DNA of 30,780 nt. Source: Ruminococcus sp. AF41-9. GTDB taxonomy: Bacteria; Bacillota; Clostridia; Lachnospirales; Lachnospiraceae. The DNA is taken from positions 1 to 30,780 of the forward strand of contig NZ_QUDO01000048.1 of assembly GCF_003477525.1 (NCBI RefSeq), written 5' to 3'. Below are positions 23,455 through 30,780 of the stretch, piece by piece. A program made the position numbers and the translations under genes. Within the stretch, counting starts at the first letter, position 1; each line of letters starts with the position of its first letter. Under the pieces are notes generated by a model. The model was not told where the DNA came from and made no database searches. It saw only the letters and a list, made by a program, of their open reading frames with translations.

Positions 23455-25692
23455 TCGCCTGTATCAAACACAGGCGACAGAGCCGGTAAAGAAGTTGTAC
23501 AGGTTTACTTCTCCGCACCGGAAGGCACTCTGGACAAACCGTATCAGGAACTTGCAGCATACGGAAAGACAGATGAGATTGCACCAGGTGAAAGCCAGAC
23601 AATGACAATCAGCTTCAATACAAGTGAAATGTCCTCTTACTCAGAAGACAAAGCCGCTTATATCATGGAAGCCGGCGATTATGTAATCCGCGTAGGTAAC
23701 AGCTCCAGAAATACAACACCTGCAGCAGTTCTTAACCTGGATGAAGAAGCAGTTACAGAACAGCTCAAGAACAACATGTCAATCGACCGTGATGGCAAAT
23801 ATCCGGGTGGTTCTTCAGGTGAATATGACGACCTTACAGTAGAAGAAAACGTAAGCAACTTTGATAAACTTGCAGAAGAATTCAAAGAGCAGGGAGCTTC
23901 CGGCAAAGGTCTTGAAAGCCCGTCTACAGAAGGCGCAACACAGATCAGCCTTGCAGCAGCAGACTTTGTAACTGAGAATCCTTATGAAGAAAAAGGTGTT
24001 GACGGAAGCGGTGACACAACTGTTTATGTATCCGCTACCACAGATGAAGATACAGCAGGAACAACCGCTTATGACTTCGCTCTGGAAAAAGAATACAACA
24101 TCAATCATGTTTACTTTGATAAAGATGGAAACGAAACAACAGAAAAACCAGAAGAAATGGCTGATTACAGCAATGCTACTCTGAAAGATGTTGCAGACGG
24201 AACAATTACAATTGAACAGTATGTATCCGGACTTACTGTAACACAGATGTCTGACCTGGTAGAAGGTGGAAGCAAATCTCCGAACGCAAATGGACAGTCT
24301 TCCGGTGGAACTTCACCTAGCACAGCAGATGCCGGCCAGGATGTTGTTGATTATACAAATGAAAACTATGTAGATGGTCAGGCCGGACAGACAGTTGGTC
24401 TGTACTCCGCTACAAAAGGCATCCCGGCTATGACAAATGCTGACGGACCTGCCGGTCTTCGTATCTCCCAGTCTTACACAGGTCTGGACGGAAACGAGTA
24501 CTATCAGTACTGCACCGCATATCCGGTTGGTATCATGATCGCACAGACATGGAACACTGATCTTGCATATACAATGGGTGAAAATGTTGGCCAGGAAATG
24601 GCACAGTATGGTATCTCCCAGTGGCTTGCACCTGGTATGAACATCCACAGAAATCCGCTTTGTGGACGTAACTTTGAATACTATTCAGAAGATCCGCTTG
24701 TAGCCGGATTAACTGGTGGAAGCGAAGCATTAGGCGTACAGAGCAACAAGGGTGTTGGCGTTACCTTCAAACATTTCGCAGGAAATGATCAGGAAAACAG
24801 CCGTAACAGCCAGAACGACGTTGTATCTGAGCGTGCATTCCGTGAAATCTATCTGAAACAGTTCGAGACTGCTGTCAAGATGTCCAATCCGATGGGTATG
24901 ATGAGTACTTATGGTATGGTAAACAGTGTTCCGACTGCAAACGACTATGAACTGTTAGAGAATATCCTTCGTACTGAGTGGGGATTCGAAGGTATCGTTA
25001 TGACAGACTGGGGCGGATCCGGCGGTATGTCCGATTCACAGGCTATGCATTCCGGTAATGACCTGATCATGCCTGGTAACAGCGTAACTGACAACCTGAT
25101 CGCTTATATTGGTGATGTAGAACCTACTATCGTACGCGGCGATGATGGCATTGCAACAGAAGGTGGCTTCCCGTCTACAATTGCTCACTCCATGACATTT
25201 GGTACATGGATCTGGAACAGCGTAAGCACAGACTGGGGCGATTACAAACTGGATGCAAACGGAACTGCATATGAAGTTGTTGCAACAGAAGACAGCTTTA
25301 ACAATACAGAAATTCCGAAATTAGTAGATAACGAAATCGAAACTGTAACTGTAAAAGAAATGATCGAATCTCTTGCAGAAGAAGGAACCGCTTCCTATGA
25401 AACAAATGATGACGGTACTGTAACAATCACTTACATGCTGTCTCAGGCATCTATGGACGACGGAACACACTATGCAGAAGACTACAAAGATCACGCAATC
25501 GCTGTTGGTACAAACATGCTCGGCGGAGAAGACTACAATACTTTGTCACTGGCAGACCTGCAGAAAGCATCCATCAATATGCTGAACGTTCTTATGAAAA
25601 CTACACAGTTCGAAGAACTTACAGGTGTTGAGGTTGGTTCTTATACAGCAGCAATCGGCGATACAGAAACATTCGTATCTGTAGAAAAATAA
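23455..25692 (+). pseudogene. 5'-truncated domain-permuted GH3 beta-glucosidase
   Basis: The open frame begins after a TGA at 23452-23454 and reads VSNTGDRAGKEVVQVYFSAP, which is the middle of the fibronectin-like domain of a permuted GH3 enzyme. The whole N-terminal sandwich domain and the start codon are missing. The first ATG (23602) lies inside the domain without a ribosome binding site. The rest is intact: a Gly/Ser-rich linker near 24290, the barrel with TNADGPAGLRIS, NIHRNPLCGRNFEYYSEDP, KHFAGNDQEN, and nucleophile aspartate in GIVMTDWGG, to a stop at 25692. It is a paralogue of the GH3 gene at 19119-21539, not a duplicate of it. Nothing suggests expression from the left, where the ribU promoter points away. 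Recent deletion, rearrangement or a misassembly are all possible. Confidence 0.85.
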
Positions 25693-25725
25693 AAAAACTG
25701 AAATTTAAAACTCCAGTAACAAAAT

Positions 25726-27032
25726 GGTAGTGTAAAATAGTTTGTGTTTCTGGTAAAAAATGGCTCCTTTTTGGTAAGAATTTAGATATGACAATTCTTA
25801 TCGAAAAGGAGTATTTTATGGCAGTTGCAAAGGAACAAATTCGACAGATTATCTCAGAAAACAACATTAGTAGCGTTGCAGATGTATACACGCTTCTGAA
25901 AGACAGTTTCAAAGATATTCTGCAGGAGCTGATGGAGGCAGAGTTGGATGCAACTCTCGGTTATGAAAAAAATCATAAGGGAGATCTGCAGACAGACAAC
26001 AAAAGAAATGGTCATTCCACAAAGAACTTAAAAAGCCAGTACGGTGAATTCCAAATTGATGTACCAAGAGACCGTAATGGGGAGTTTGAACCGAAGCTGA
26101 TTCCTAAATATCAGAGGGATATTTCTGGAATTGAAGAAAAAGTGATCTCTTTATATGCACGTGGTATGAGTACACGTGACATTCATGACCAGCTTCAGGA
26201 TCTCTATGGAATTGAATTATCGGCAGAAATGGTCAGCAATATCACCGATAAGATCCTTCCTCAGGTCAAGGAGTGGCAGTCACGTCCTCTGAATCCGGTT
26301 TATCCGTTTGTCTTTATGGACTGTATTCATTACAAAGTCCGGGAGGATGGCAGGATCTTAAGCCGTGCTGCTTATGTTGTTCTCGGTGTTACAGTGGAAG
26401 GGTATAAAGATACCCTCAGCATCACAGTAGGAGCCAATGAAACCAGCAAGTTCTGGCTTGGAATGCTCAATGATCTGAAGAACCGCGGAGTAAAGGATGT
26501 ACTTTTCTTCTGTGTAGATGGGCTTCCCGGCTTTAAAGAAGCTATACAGGCAGTCTATCCGCAGGCAGAGATCCAGAGATGCGTCATCCATATGCTGCGT
26601 AATTCTTTCAAGTATGTGAACTATAATGATCTGAAAAAGTTTTCCTCAGATTTCAAAGCAGTATATAATGCTCCGAATGAAACAGCAGCTTTATCAGAAC
26701 TGGAGAACATTAAGGAGAAATGGGGAAAGAAATATCCCTATGCTATCAGCAACTGGGAAAATAATTGGGAAGATGTAAGTTCCTTTTTCCAGTTTTCAAA
26801 TGATATCAGACGTATTATGTACACAACCAACATCATAGAGGGATTGAACCGTCAATACCGGAAAGTCACAAAAACCAAGAGTGTATTTCCAAGCGATACA
26901 GCACTGGAAAAGATGCTGTATCTTGCCAGCGAAAACGTAGTCAGGAAATGGACACAGAGATATCGGAACTGGGATCAGGTGTTGAATTAGTTGATTGTCT
27001 TGTATGGAGAACGGCTTACCAACTATCTGTAG
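25726..27032 (+). mobile_element. IS256-family insertion sequence, right end not found
   Basis: The transposase and its leader form one element. The likely left end is the GGTAGTGTAAAATAG stretch at 25726-25740, 33 bases past the GH3 stop. I searched the 430 bases after the transposase for its complement (CTATTTTACACTACC) and saw none, so the right end is missing, degenerate or displaced. Exact borders and target duplication cannot be given. The end given here is the ancestral transposase stop, not a true terminus. Confidence 0.65.
25818..26990 (+). CDS. IS256-family transposase with premature stop
   Basis: The 390-aa product is a Mutator/IS256-type DDE transposase. The first catalytic Asp is in FVFMDCIHYKVRE, the second in VLFFCVDGLPGFKEA, and the Glu in TTNIIEGLNRQYRKVTKTKS. 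The N-terminal DNA-binding part includes ELDATLGYEKN and the family's GEFQIDVPRDRNGEFEPKLI. I chose ATG 25818 because AAAAGGAG lies 7 bases upstream. The frame stops at TAG 26988-26990 after RNWDQVLN, but continues LIVLYGERLTNYL to another TAG at 27030-27032, the usual family C-terminus. One CAG-to-TAG change explains this. The catalytic core is complete, so activity may be reduced rather than lost. Confidence 0.9.
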   Translation: MAVAKEQIRQIISENNISSVADVYTLLKDSFKDILQELMEAELDATLGYEKNHKGDLQTDNKRNGHSTKNLKSQYGEFQIDVPRDRNGEFEPKLIPKYQRDISGIEEKVISLYARGMSTRDIHDQLQDLYGIELSAEMVSNITDKILPQVKEWQSRPLNPVYPFVFMDCIHYKVREDGRILSRAAYVVLGVTVEGYKDTLSITVGANETSKFWLGMLNDLKNRGVKDVLFFCVDGLPGFKEAIQAVYPQAEIQRCVIHMLRNSFKYVNYNDLKKFSSDFKAVYNAPNETAALSELENIKEKWGKKYPYAISNWENNWEDVSSFFQFSNDIRRIMYTTNIIEGLNRQYRKVTKTKSVFPSDTALEKMLYLASENVVRKWTQRYRNWDQVLN

Positions 27033-27460
27033 AGAAAAGAAAAGCAGGAATGGATTTGCTCCAAAGCTGACCATTCCCGCTTCCTTTCTATTCCGTCGGC
27101 ATTTGTATTATTGCCAGAATTTCCCTACTCTATTCCAGAGGTCGGGTGTGGGCAGTGCCCACGAAAAAAGCAATCAATACAATGTCTTATTTGTCATGCA
27201 AAAAAATCAAAACGGATGTATAAAATCTTATCAGATGGTTATACTGTAAATAGAAAGATAGATTCGACAACAACAGAATTATAAATTCGACAGCAAAACC
27301 TTACATATCTATTTCTTATCAGAAAGATTCACTTTCCAAAGACACAAGATTTTTTACAGCCTCAACAAAATGTCAATAGTTTTTTAATCACTTTTTTCAA
27401 AAATAAGCAAAAAAATAGAACGCATAGATTTCTCTATACGCTCTACGTTCAGATTTCATA
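27033..27460. other. Gene-free stretch after the IS256 transposase
   Basis: No convincing gene is present. The first part probably still belongs to the insertion sequence. GTGGGCA / TGCCCAC at 27148-27162 is a 7-bp hairpin with a one-base loop. The string ATTCGACA occurs twice (about 27261 and 27286), each followed by a CA-rich stretch. A short frame ending in MYKILSDGYTVNRKIDSTTTEL at about 27283 has the composition of a real protein C-terminus but no start, so it may be a gene remnant of the neighbouring integrative element. Confidence 0.4.
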
Positions 27461-27658
27461 TTAAATTTTTGCGTCTTGTGAATCATTTACCAGTCCTTCT
27501 AGCTCTTTTTCATTTTTTTCATCTTCAACAGGTTTCTTTCCGGTAATATCCTTATATGCTTCTTTCACACCATTCTTCACAGCCCACTTAATGACAAAAT
27601 ATAGTGCTATCAAAATAACAATTGCGGTTCCTCCGCTTATGCCTAATTCATTCCACAT
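27461..27658 (-). CDS. Small single-pass membrane protein
   Basis: The 65-aa protein has one N-terminal membrane helix (GGTAIVILIALYFVIKWAV), then a basic stretch (KNGVKEAYKDITGKK) and an acidic tail (EDEKNEKELEGLVNDSQDAK). The YFVIKWAVKNGVKEAYKDIT segment resembles the small DUF6019-type proteins of Firmicutes, an assignment from memory with moderate confidence. No function is known. GGAGG lies upstream of the ATG. It follows the integrase gene by 173 bases in the same direction, with a hairpin between, so it may be cargo of the integrative element or a host gene at its border. Confidence 0.7.
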   Translation of the reverse strand: MWNELGISGGTAIVILIALYFVIKWAVKNGVKEAYKDITGKKPVEDEKNEKELEGLVNDSQDAKI

Positions 27659-27777
27659 AATTCAATCCTCCAAATTCAAATTCCTCAGTTTCAAAAACTT
27701 GAATTTATATAATTATCTCTCTAACTTTCCCCATTTTATAGGCTTTCCCGCCTGTCCATTAGTGAAATGATATGTAG

Positions 27778-27828
27778 TTTCCCTTATTTTTGCCCTTATG
27801 AGATAATCACAAGGGAAATAAGGGAAAT
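27778..27828. repeat. Inverted and tandem repeats next to integrase end
   Basis: TTTCCCTTATTT (27778-27789) is perfectly complementary to AAATAAGGGAAA (27816-27827). Inside, CCCTTA and AAGGG allow a longer nested stem. AAGGGAAAT is also repeated in tandem at 27811-27819 and 27820-27828. The block ends 4 bases before the integrase stop codon. It may be the integrase terminator, integrase arm-binding sites, or an attachment site. Confidence 0.6.
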
Positions 27829-27831
27829 TTT

Positions 27832-29127
27832 TTAGTCATTGCCTACCACTTTATCAAGAAGCCGAACCGATTTTCGTTTCGCATCTCTTGTGGAGTGAGC
27901 ATAGACGTTCATTGTGGTACTGACATCTGAGTGTCCTAACAATTCCTGCACATCTTTTGGGGCAGCTCCATTTGCTAAAAGGTTGCTTGCATAGGTGTGA
28001 CGTAACTGGTGGAAATGAAAGCCTTCAAATCCCTCTAATGTTTTTGCTACCTTTCTGCATACCGTTCCCAAAGTAGTCGGAAGTTCCAGACAGCCATCAG
28101 GTCTTAAGCAGACGAAAGAAATTTCTTTATAATCTGCCGGGACTTCCTCTGTTCTGTCTAAGCAATAATACTCGTAGTACACTCTGTTTTTCTCTTTGAC
28201 CTCTTTGTAGTAGTTCGTGTGATAAAGTTCTCCATACTGCATTCGATTTTTTAACTGCTCTTTCCGGGCATTACGGAAAATCTCTACCAGCGTATCTCCA
28301 AAATCAACAATCCTCACTTTTTTCCGCTTGGTTGGTCCGATGATATATTTGCGTTTTGAGCCATCATATCGGATGCTGCGTCTTATGGTAAGGCATTGTT
28401 CTTCCAGATTTACGTCCTGCCATGCCAAACCACAGGCTTCTCCAATACGAAGCCCGGCATAATAGGCTATCTGGATTGGAAGTATTGCGGCTGGGTTCTT
28501 TTTTTGAAGATACGTAAGCAGTCTTTCATAATCTTCTCGTGAAATTGGTTGGATATTTCCGTCCATGTCCTCATCCGAAAACAAATCAACTTCGTCCGTC
28601 TGATACCGCAGTTTAATATACTGCATGGGATTGAACGTAATATACTGTTTTGGAAATACTGCAAAGCGGAAGGACTGCTGCATGACTGCGGAAAAAGAAT
28701 GGATGTAATCTTTGCTGTAACCCTTTTTCTCTTTTCCATCGGGATGAACTCCCCCAAAGGAAAGCAAATCAAAGAAGGATTGCAAATGCTCAGAGGTTAC
28801 ATTTTTTAATTTCCGTTCTGCCAATGGGTGTTTCTTGATATTTCGGATTGTTCCGAGGTAATTCTCCACAGTACCATTGCTGAGCGTACCTGTTTTTAAT
28901 TCCTCCTCTGCCCACACATCCAGAAGTTGTCCGACTGTGAGATTTTCCGCTTTGGCAACAAATTTCTTTTTTTCATAATCATCCATTGCCTGACGGAGCA
29001 GCTTTTCAGTTTCACTTTTGCTTTCTGTTCCAACGCATTCTTTTTGAACAAGATTGCCGCTTGCGTCCTCTACATAGAAGCGGTAGTACCATTTCTTTCC
29101 TTTTTTTCTTACAGATCCTTTTGCCAT
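27832..29127 (-). CDS. Tyrosine-type site-specific integrase
   Basis: The protein (431 aa from the chosen start) is a phage/ICE-type tyrosine recombinase. The N-terminal arm-binding part reads MAKGSVRKKGKKWYYRFYVE; a SAM-like core-binding domain covers LTVGQLLDVWAEEELKTGTL and following. The catalytic domain has the first Arg in YYAGLRIGEACGLAW, the HxxR box in FHFHQLRHTYASNLL, and the nucleophilic Tyr in LGHSDVSTTMNVYAH. I chose ATG 29127 because AAAGGAG lies 11 bases upstream; the TTG at 29157 overlaps nothing useful. It lies downstream of the XRE repressor gene (86-base gap). All catalytic residues are present, so it is probably functional. Confidence 0.93.
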   Translation of the reverse strand: MAKGSVRKKGKKWYYRFYVEDASGNLVQKECVGTESKSETEKLLRQAMDDYEKKKFVAKAENLTVGQLLDVWAEEELKTGTLSNGTVENYLGTIRNIKKHPLAERKLKNVTSEHLQSFFDLLSFGGVHPDGKEKKGYSKDYIHSFSAVMQQSFRFAVFPKQYITFNPMQYIKLRYQTDEVDLFSDEDMDGNIQPISREDYERLLTYLQKKNPAAILPIQIAYYAGLRIGEACGLAWQDVNLEEQCLTIRRSIRYDGSKRKYIIGPTKRKKVRIVDFGDTLVEIFRNARKEQLKNRMQYGELYHTNYYKEVKEKNRVYYEYYCLDRTEEVPADYKEISFVCLRPDGCLELPTTLGTVCRKVAKTLEGFEGFHFHQLRHTYASNLLANGAAPKDVQELLGHSDVSTTMNVYAHSTRDAKRKSVRLLDKVVGND

Positions 29128-29213
29128 AATCGTATATCTCCTTTCGATATTAGACAATCGGAACTGATGAAATGCTTCGTGCGTGTAAGTATATCATAAC
29201 TCCGGTTGTCTTA

Positions 29214-29843
29214 CTATACCGATTCGGAATCTTCGTATAAGACTTCTGATAAAAGATTTGCAAGCCTTTGTTCTGCTGTTTTTGGTTTCTTGGAATAGAG
29301 CCTTACAACGTCTGCCATCTCATTAAGAGCATTGATGGTAGGAGTGATTTCCCTTAAGAACATAATCTCATTATATTCCTCATTCGATTCAAACCCTATT
29401 GTTTTGGCAATATCCGTCTGACCAGCATTCCCCTTGAAATTTTTGCAGGCGAACTGGAAGGAATCCAAAAACAGACCATATTGTTTTAACATCAGCAGTA
29501 ATAAATCTTTTGAAAAAGCATCTTCTTCTTTGGTAAGGGCAAGCGGTAACTGTTCCAGAATATCTCCCATCGCATCACGAATCTGTAACTCTCTCTTATC
29601 CGTAATGTCGGTTTCATATTCATCTGTTTCCCCTTTGAGCCATTCCACAGATACATGGAGTGCTTCCGAAAGACCTTCCAGCACCATTTTTTTCGTATTG
29701 TCAATCGAACCATTCTCATAACGCAGGATTGTAGAAGCGGTAACCCCCATCTTTTCTGCGACATAAGGCTGTGTCAGATTCAATTCCAGACGGCGCTGTT
29801 TTACTCTGCTGCCTATCAGCTTGCGTAGTTCTTTATCTTTCAT
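29214..29843 (-). CDS. XRE-family phage-like repressor
   Basis: The protein (209 aa from the chosen start) has an N-terminal XRE/Cro helix-turn-helix: IGSRVKQRRLELNLTQPYVA then EKMGVTASTILRYENGSID. The rest is helical and has no peptidase (LexA/S24) or known sensor motif, so induction is not by self-cleavage as far as I can see. I chose ATG 29843 because AAGGAGG lies 9 bases upstream; the longer frame to 29912 runs through its own promoter. Repeats of TTGCA-N3-TGCAA over its own -35 box and behind the divergent excisionase promoter suggest that it represses both. It is followed by the integrase in the same direction. Confidence 0.88.
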   Translation of the reverse strand: MKDKELRKLIGSRVKQRRLELNLTQPYVAEKMGVTASTILRYENGSIDNTKKMVLEGLSEALHVSVEWLKGETDEYETDITDKRELQIRDAMGDILEQLPLALTKEEDAFSKDLLLLMLKQYGLFLDSFQFACKNFKGNAGQTDIAKTIGFESNEEYNEIMFLREITPTINALNEMADVVRLYSKKPKTAEQRLANLLSEVLYEDSESV

Positions 29844-29873
29844 GCTGACTGCCTCCTTTTTCGGTATGTATGA

Positions 29874-29909
29874 ATTATAGCATTGTTTTTCCAAAATTGC
29901 AATATGCAA
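29874..29909 (-). promoter_or_regulatory. XRE promoter with overlapping operator O1
   Basis: On the minus strand TTGCAA (29902-29897), 17 bases, then TATAAT (29879-29874), preceded by TGC, form a promoter for the XRE gene. The -35 box is inside the palindrome TTGCA-N3-TGCAA (29897-29909), the same pattern as at the excisionase promoter. Confidence 0.75.
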
Positions 29910-29940
29910 CATAAAGTTTGTTTTTGATATTTCGTAACGC

Positions 29941-29997
29941 TTGACAAAAAGATATGAAAAGGATATACTTACATCACAAGAATTGCATAATGCAATT
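29941..29997 (+). promoter_or_regulatory. Excisionase promoter with operator O2
   Basis: TTGACA (29941-29946), 17 bases, then TATACT (29964-29969) form a near-consensus sigma-A promoter. AATTGCAT-A-ATGCAATT (29981-29997) is a perfect palindrome covering the predicted start of transcription and contains TTGCA-N3-TGCAA (29983-29995). A half-site, AATTGCATTAT, recurs in the first codons of the gene (about 30028). Confidence 0.8.
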
Positions 29998-30014
29998 TAT
30001 AAGGAGGTGATTAT

Positions 30015-30245
30015 ATGACGCAAAGAAAAATTGCATTATCCATCGAAGAAGCTGCTGACTATACGGGAATCGGCAGAAATACCTTAAGACAGCTTGTAGA
30101 ATTGAAGAAACTTCCAGTATTAAAGGTTGGTCGCAAAGTCCTGATTAAAACCGATATTCTGGAAATGTTTATGGAAGCTAATGAAGGTCGTGATTTGAGG
30201 GATAGAGGAAATGTAAAAGCCGTAACAAGAACTGCGGCAAATTAA
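30015..30245 (+). CDS. xis: Excisionase / AlpA-like DNA-binding protein
   Basis: The 76-aa protein is a small MerR-like winged-helix protein of the excisionase type: LSIEEAADYTGIGRNTLRQL forms the helix-turn-helix, and LPVLKVGRKVLIKTDILEMF the wing and second helix. The C-terminal tail is basic (EGRDLRDRGNVKAVTRTAAN). Such proteins bend the attachment site so that the integrase excises the element; related AlpA proteins activate integrase genes. A perfect AAGGAGGTGAT ribosome binding site precedes the ATG. It is divergent from the XRE repressor and has its own promoter with an operator downstream of the -10 box. The role as excisionase follows from family and neighbours; the symbol is functional, not by close homology. 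Confidence 0.82.
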   Translation: MTQRKIALSIEEAADYTGIGRNTLRQLVELKKLPVLKVGRKVLIKTDILEMFMEANEGRDLRDRGNVKAVTRTAAN

Positions 30246-30270
30246 AAAGGCGGCTTCCGAAGAAACCGCC
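30244..30270 (-). terminator. Minus-strand terminator facing the excisionase gene
   Basis: GGCGGCTTC and GAAACCGCC (30249-30270) form a stem with one C-A mismatch and a CGAA loop. On the minus strand it is followed by TTTTT (30248-30244). It would stop transcripts entering from the right-hand insertion sequence; on the plus strand there is no U run. Confidence 0.6.
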
Positions 30271-30522
30271 AAAGGTTCTATCAGACCGAAGCCATGATAT
30301 ACCTACACGCAAGAAGATTATACCATGTGCTTCTTCTGATACGCAACCGAGAACTTATGTTTGTTAGGTAATTGCGAAACATGTTCGCAATCCTGATTAA
30401 AAAGCGGTAAGAATCCTGCAACGCAGGATTCTTAAGATGAAAAATAGGTGCTTCTAAATTTAGACATAACTAAAAGACTTCCCAGATAAACTGCGAAGAA
30501 AAGATTATATGCATATTAATAA
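30271..30522. other. Gene-free stretch with two perfect hairpins
   Basis: No gene is seen. ATTGCGAA / TTCGCAAT (30371-30378 and 30384-30391) and TAAGAATCCTGC / GCAGGATTCTTA (30408-30419 and 30423-30434) are perfect inverted repeats 17 bases apart. Neither is followed by a U run on the plus strand. The last part, from about 30440, probably belongs to the insertion sequence whose transposase ends at 30523; its terminal repeat could not be identified. Confidence 0.5.
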
Positions 30523-30780
30523 TCAGGCAATCAAAGGCTTCAAACTCCGAATGTATTGATACTGATGGATCTTATCAGCGACAAGCACAGTAACAAGCTG
30601 GGTAATTCCAGCAAGAAGTAAATCAGCATGAAGCGTTTTCTCATTCTGGGTCTTACGATCCGCAATGCAGAAACTATCTTTGAAATGGTTGATTGACTTT
30701 TCAACATTTACACGGATCTTGTAAGTATCCTCCCATTCCTGTGAGCCGCGTTCTACACCAGGATAGGCACGAAGGTTCTT
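30523..30780 (-). CDS. DDE transposase, C-terminal part (runs off window)
   Basis: The frame enters from the right edge and ends at TGA 30525-30523, giving the last 85 residues: YPGVERGSQEWEDTYKIRVN, VEKSINHFKDSFCIADRKT, HADLLLAGITQLVTVLVADK and QYIRSLKPLIA. The pattern Y-x-x-R-x-x-VE-x-x-x-x-HFK followed by a hydrophobic segment is the C-terminal catalytic Glu region of IS1182/IS5-like DDE transposases. The exact family needs the rest of the gene. Its orientation is opposite to the excisionase gene, and it marks an insertion next to the integrative element. Confidence 0.8.
   Translation of the reverse strand, partial: KNLRAYPGVERGSQEWEDTYKIRVNVEKSINHFKDSFCIADRKTQNEKTLHADLLLAGITQLVTVLVADKIHQYQYIRSLKPLIA

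Larger units (their letters stand above)
27461..30245. mobile_element. Recombination module of an integrative element
   Basis: Integrase and XRE repressor on the minus strand and a divergent excisionase on the plus strand form the control end of a prophage-like or conjugative integrative element. The tandem repeats next to the integrase stop may be an attachment site or integrase-binding sites. No transfer, replication or structural genes are in the window; the right side is followed by another insertion sequence at 30523. Whether the element is complete beyond the window is not known. The left border is uncertain. Confidence 0.6.

Noticed and set aside
23461..25692. Second GH3 gene as an intact enzyme starting at 23602
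   Set aside because: Homology continues upstream of that ATG to 23461 in the same frame, no ribosome binding site precedes it, and the N-terminal domain is missing.
19119..25692. The two GH3 genes as a recent tandem duplication
   Set aside because: They share catalytic motifs and domain order, but differ widely elsewhere, including linker and C-terminal length, and lie in opposite orientation.
27148..27162. GTGGGCA/TGCCCAC hairpin as an origin of transfer
   Set aside because: Short single hairpin with no relaxase gene in the window; nothing else supports the role.

Overview
The window looks like a low-to-mid GC Firmicutes chromosome, most likely a gut Lachnospiraceae (Blautia/Ruminococcus-like). 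The grounds are strong AGGAGG-type ribosome binding sites, ECF-type vitamin transporter S components, a domain-permuted family 3 beta-glucosidase, several MATE exporters and an FMN riboswitch. The genus is an inference; there is no rRNA or tRNA here.

Layout. 1-914: intergenic DNA with a TATAGCAAT repeat cluster and a frameshifted ogt. 958-6409 (minus): a MATE exporter, then a ROK regulator upstream of a zinc dehydrogenase and a GPH sugar symporter, probably a carbohydrate or polyol locus. 6637-6779: a nested palindromic element. 6866-8206 (plus): a second MATE exporter. 8354-10501: a soluble hybrid histidine kinase with two receiver domains. 10754-14049 (minus): a run of Nudix hydrolase, 94-aa unknown protein, SorC-type regulator, nitroreductase remnant and MYG1-family protein. 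14322-15297: bioY coupled to a CHY zinc-finger gene, under a promoter that overlaps a BirA-type operator. 15486-16304: a TrmH/SpoU RNA methyltransferase whose ribosome binding site lies in a 15-bp hairpin. 22190-16739 (minus): a run of Nudix (ADP-ribose pyrophosphatase-like), permuted GH3 beta-glucosidase, AEC transporter (frameshifted) and a third MATE exporter. 23404-22413 (minus): promoter, FMN riboswitch, terminator and ribU.

From about 23455 the window becomes accessory. A second permuted GH3 gene lacks its 5' end and is joined directly behind the ribU promoter. It is followed by an IS256-family transposase with a premature stop and no visible right inverted repeat. Next comes the recombination and control module of an integrative element: a small membrane protein, a tyrosine integrase, an XRE repressor and a divergent excisionase, with matching operators over both promoters. 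The window ends inside another transposase gene.

The best-supported regulatory circuits are BirA-bioY, FMN-ribU and the XRE/xis switch. The most unexplained structures are the two intergenic repeat families, the methyltransferase leader hairpin and the GH3 truncation junction. Two genes (ogt, AEC) are each broken by one missing base, and a third (MYG1) may carry one extra base near its end, so sequence error should be excluded before these are called mutations. I found no clearly novel multi-gene defence or biosynthetic system.
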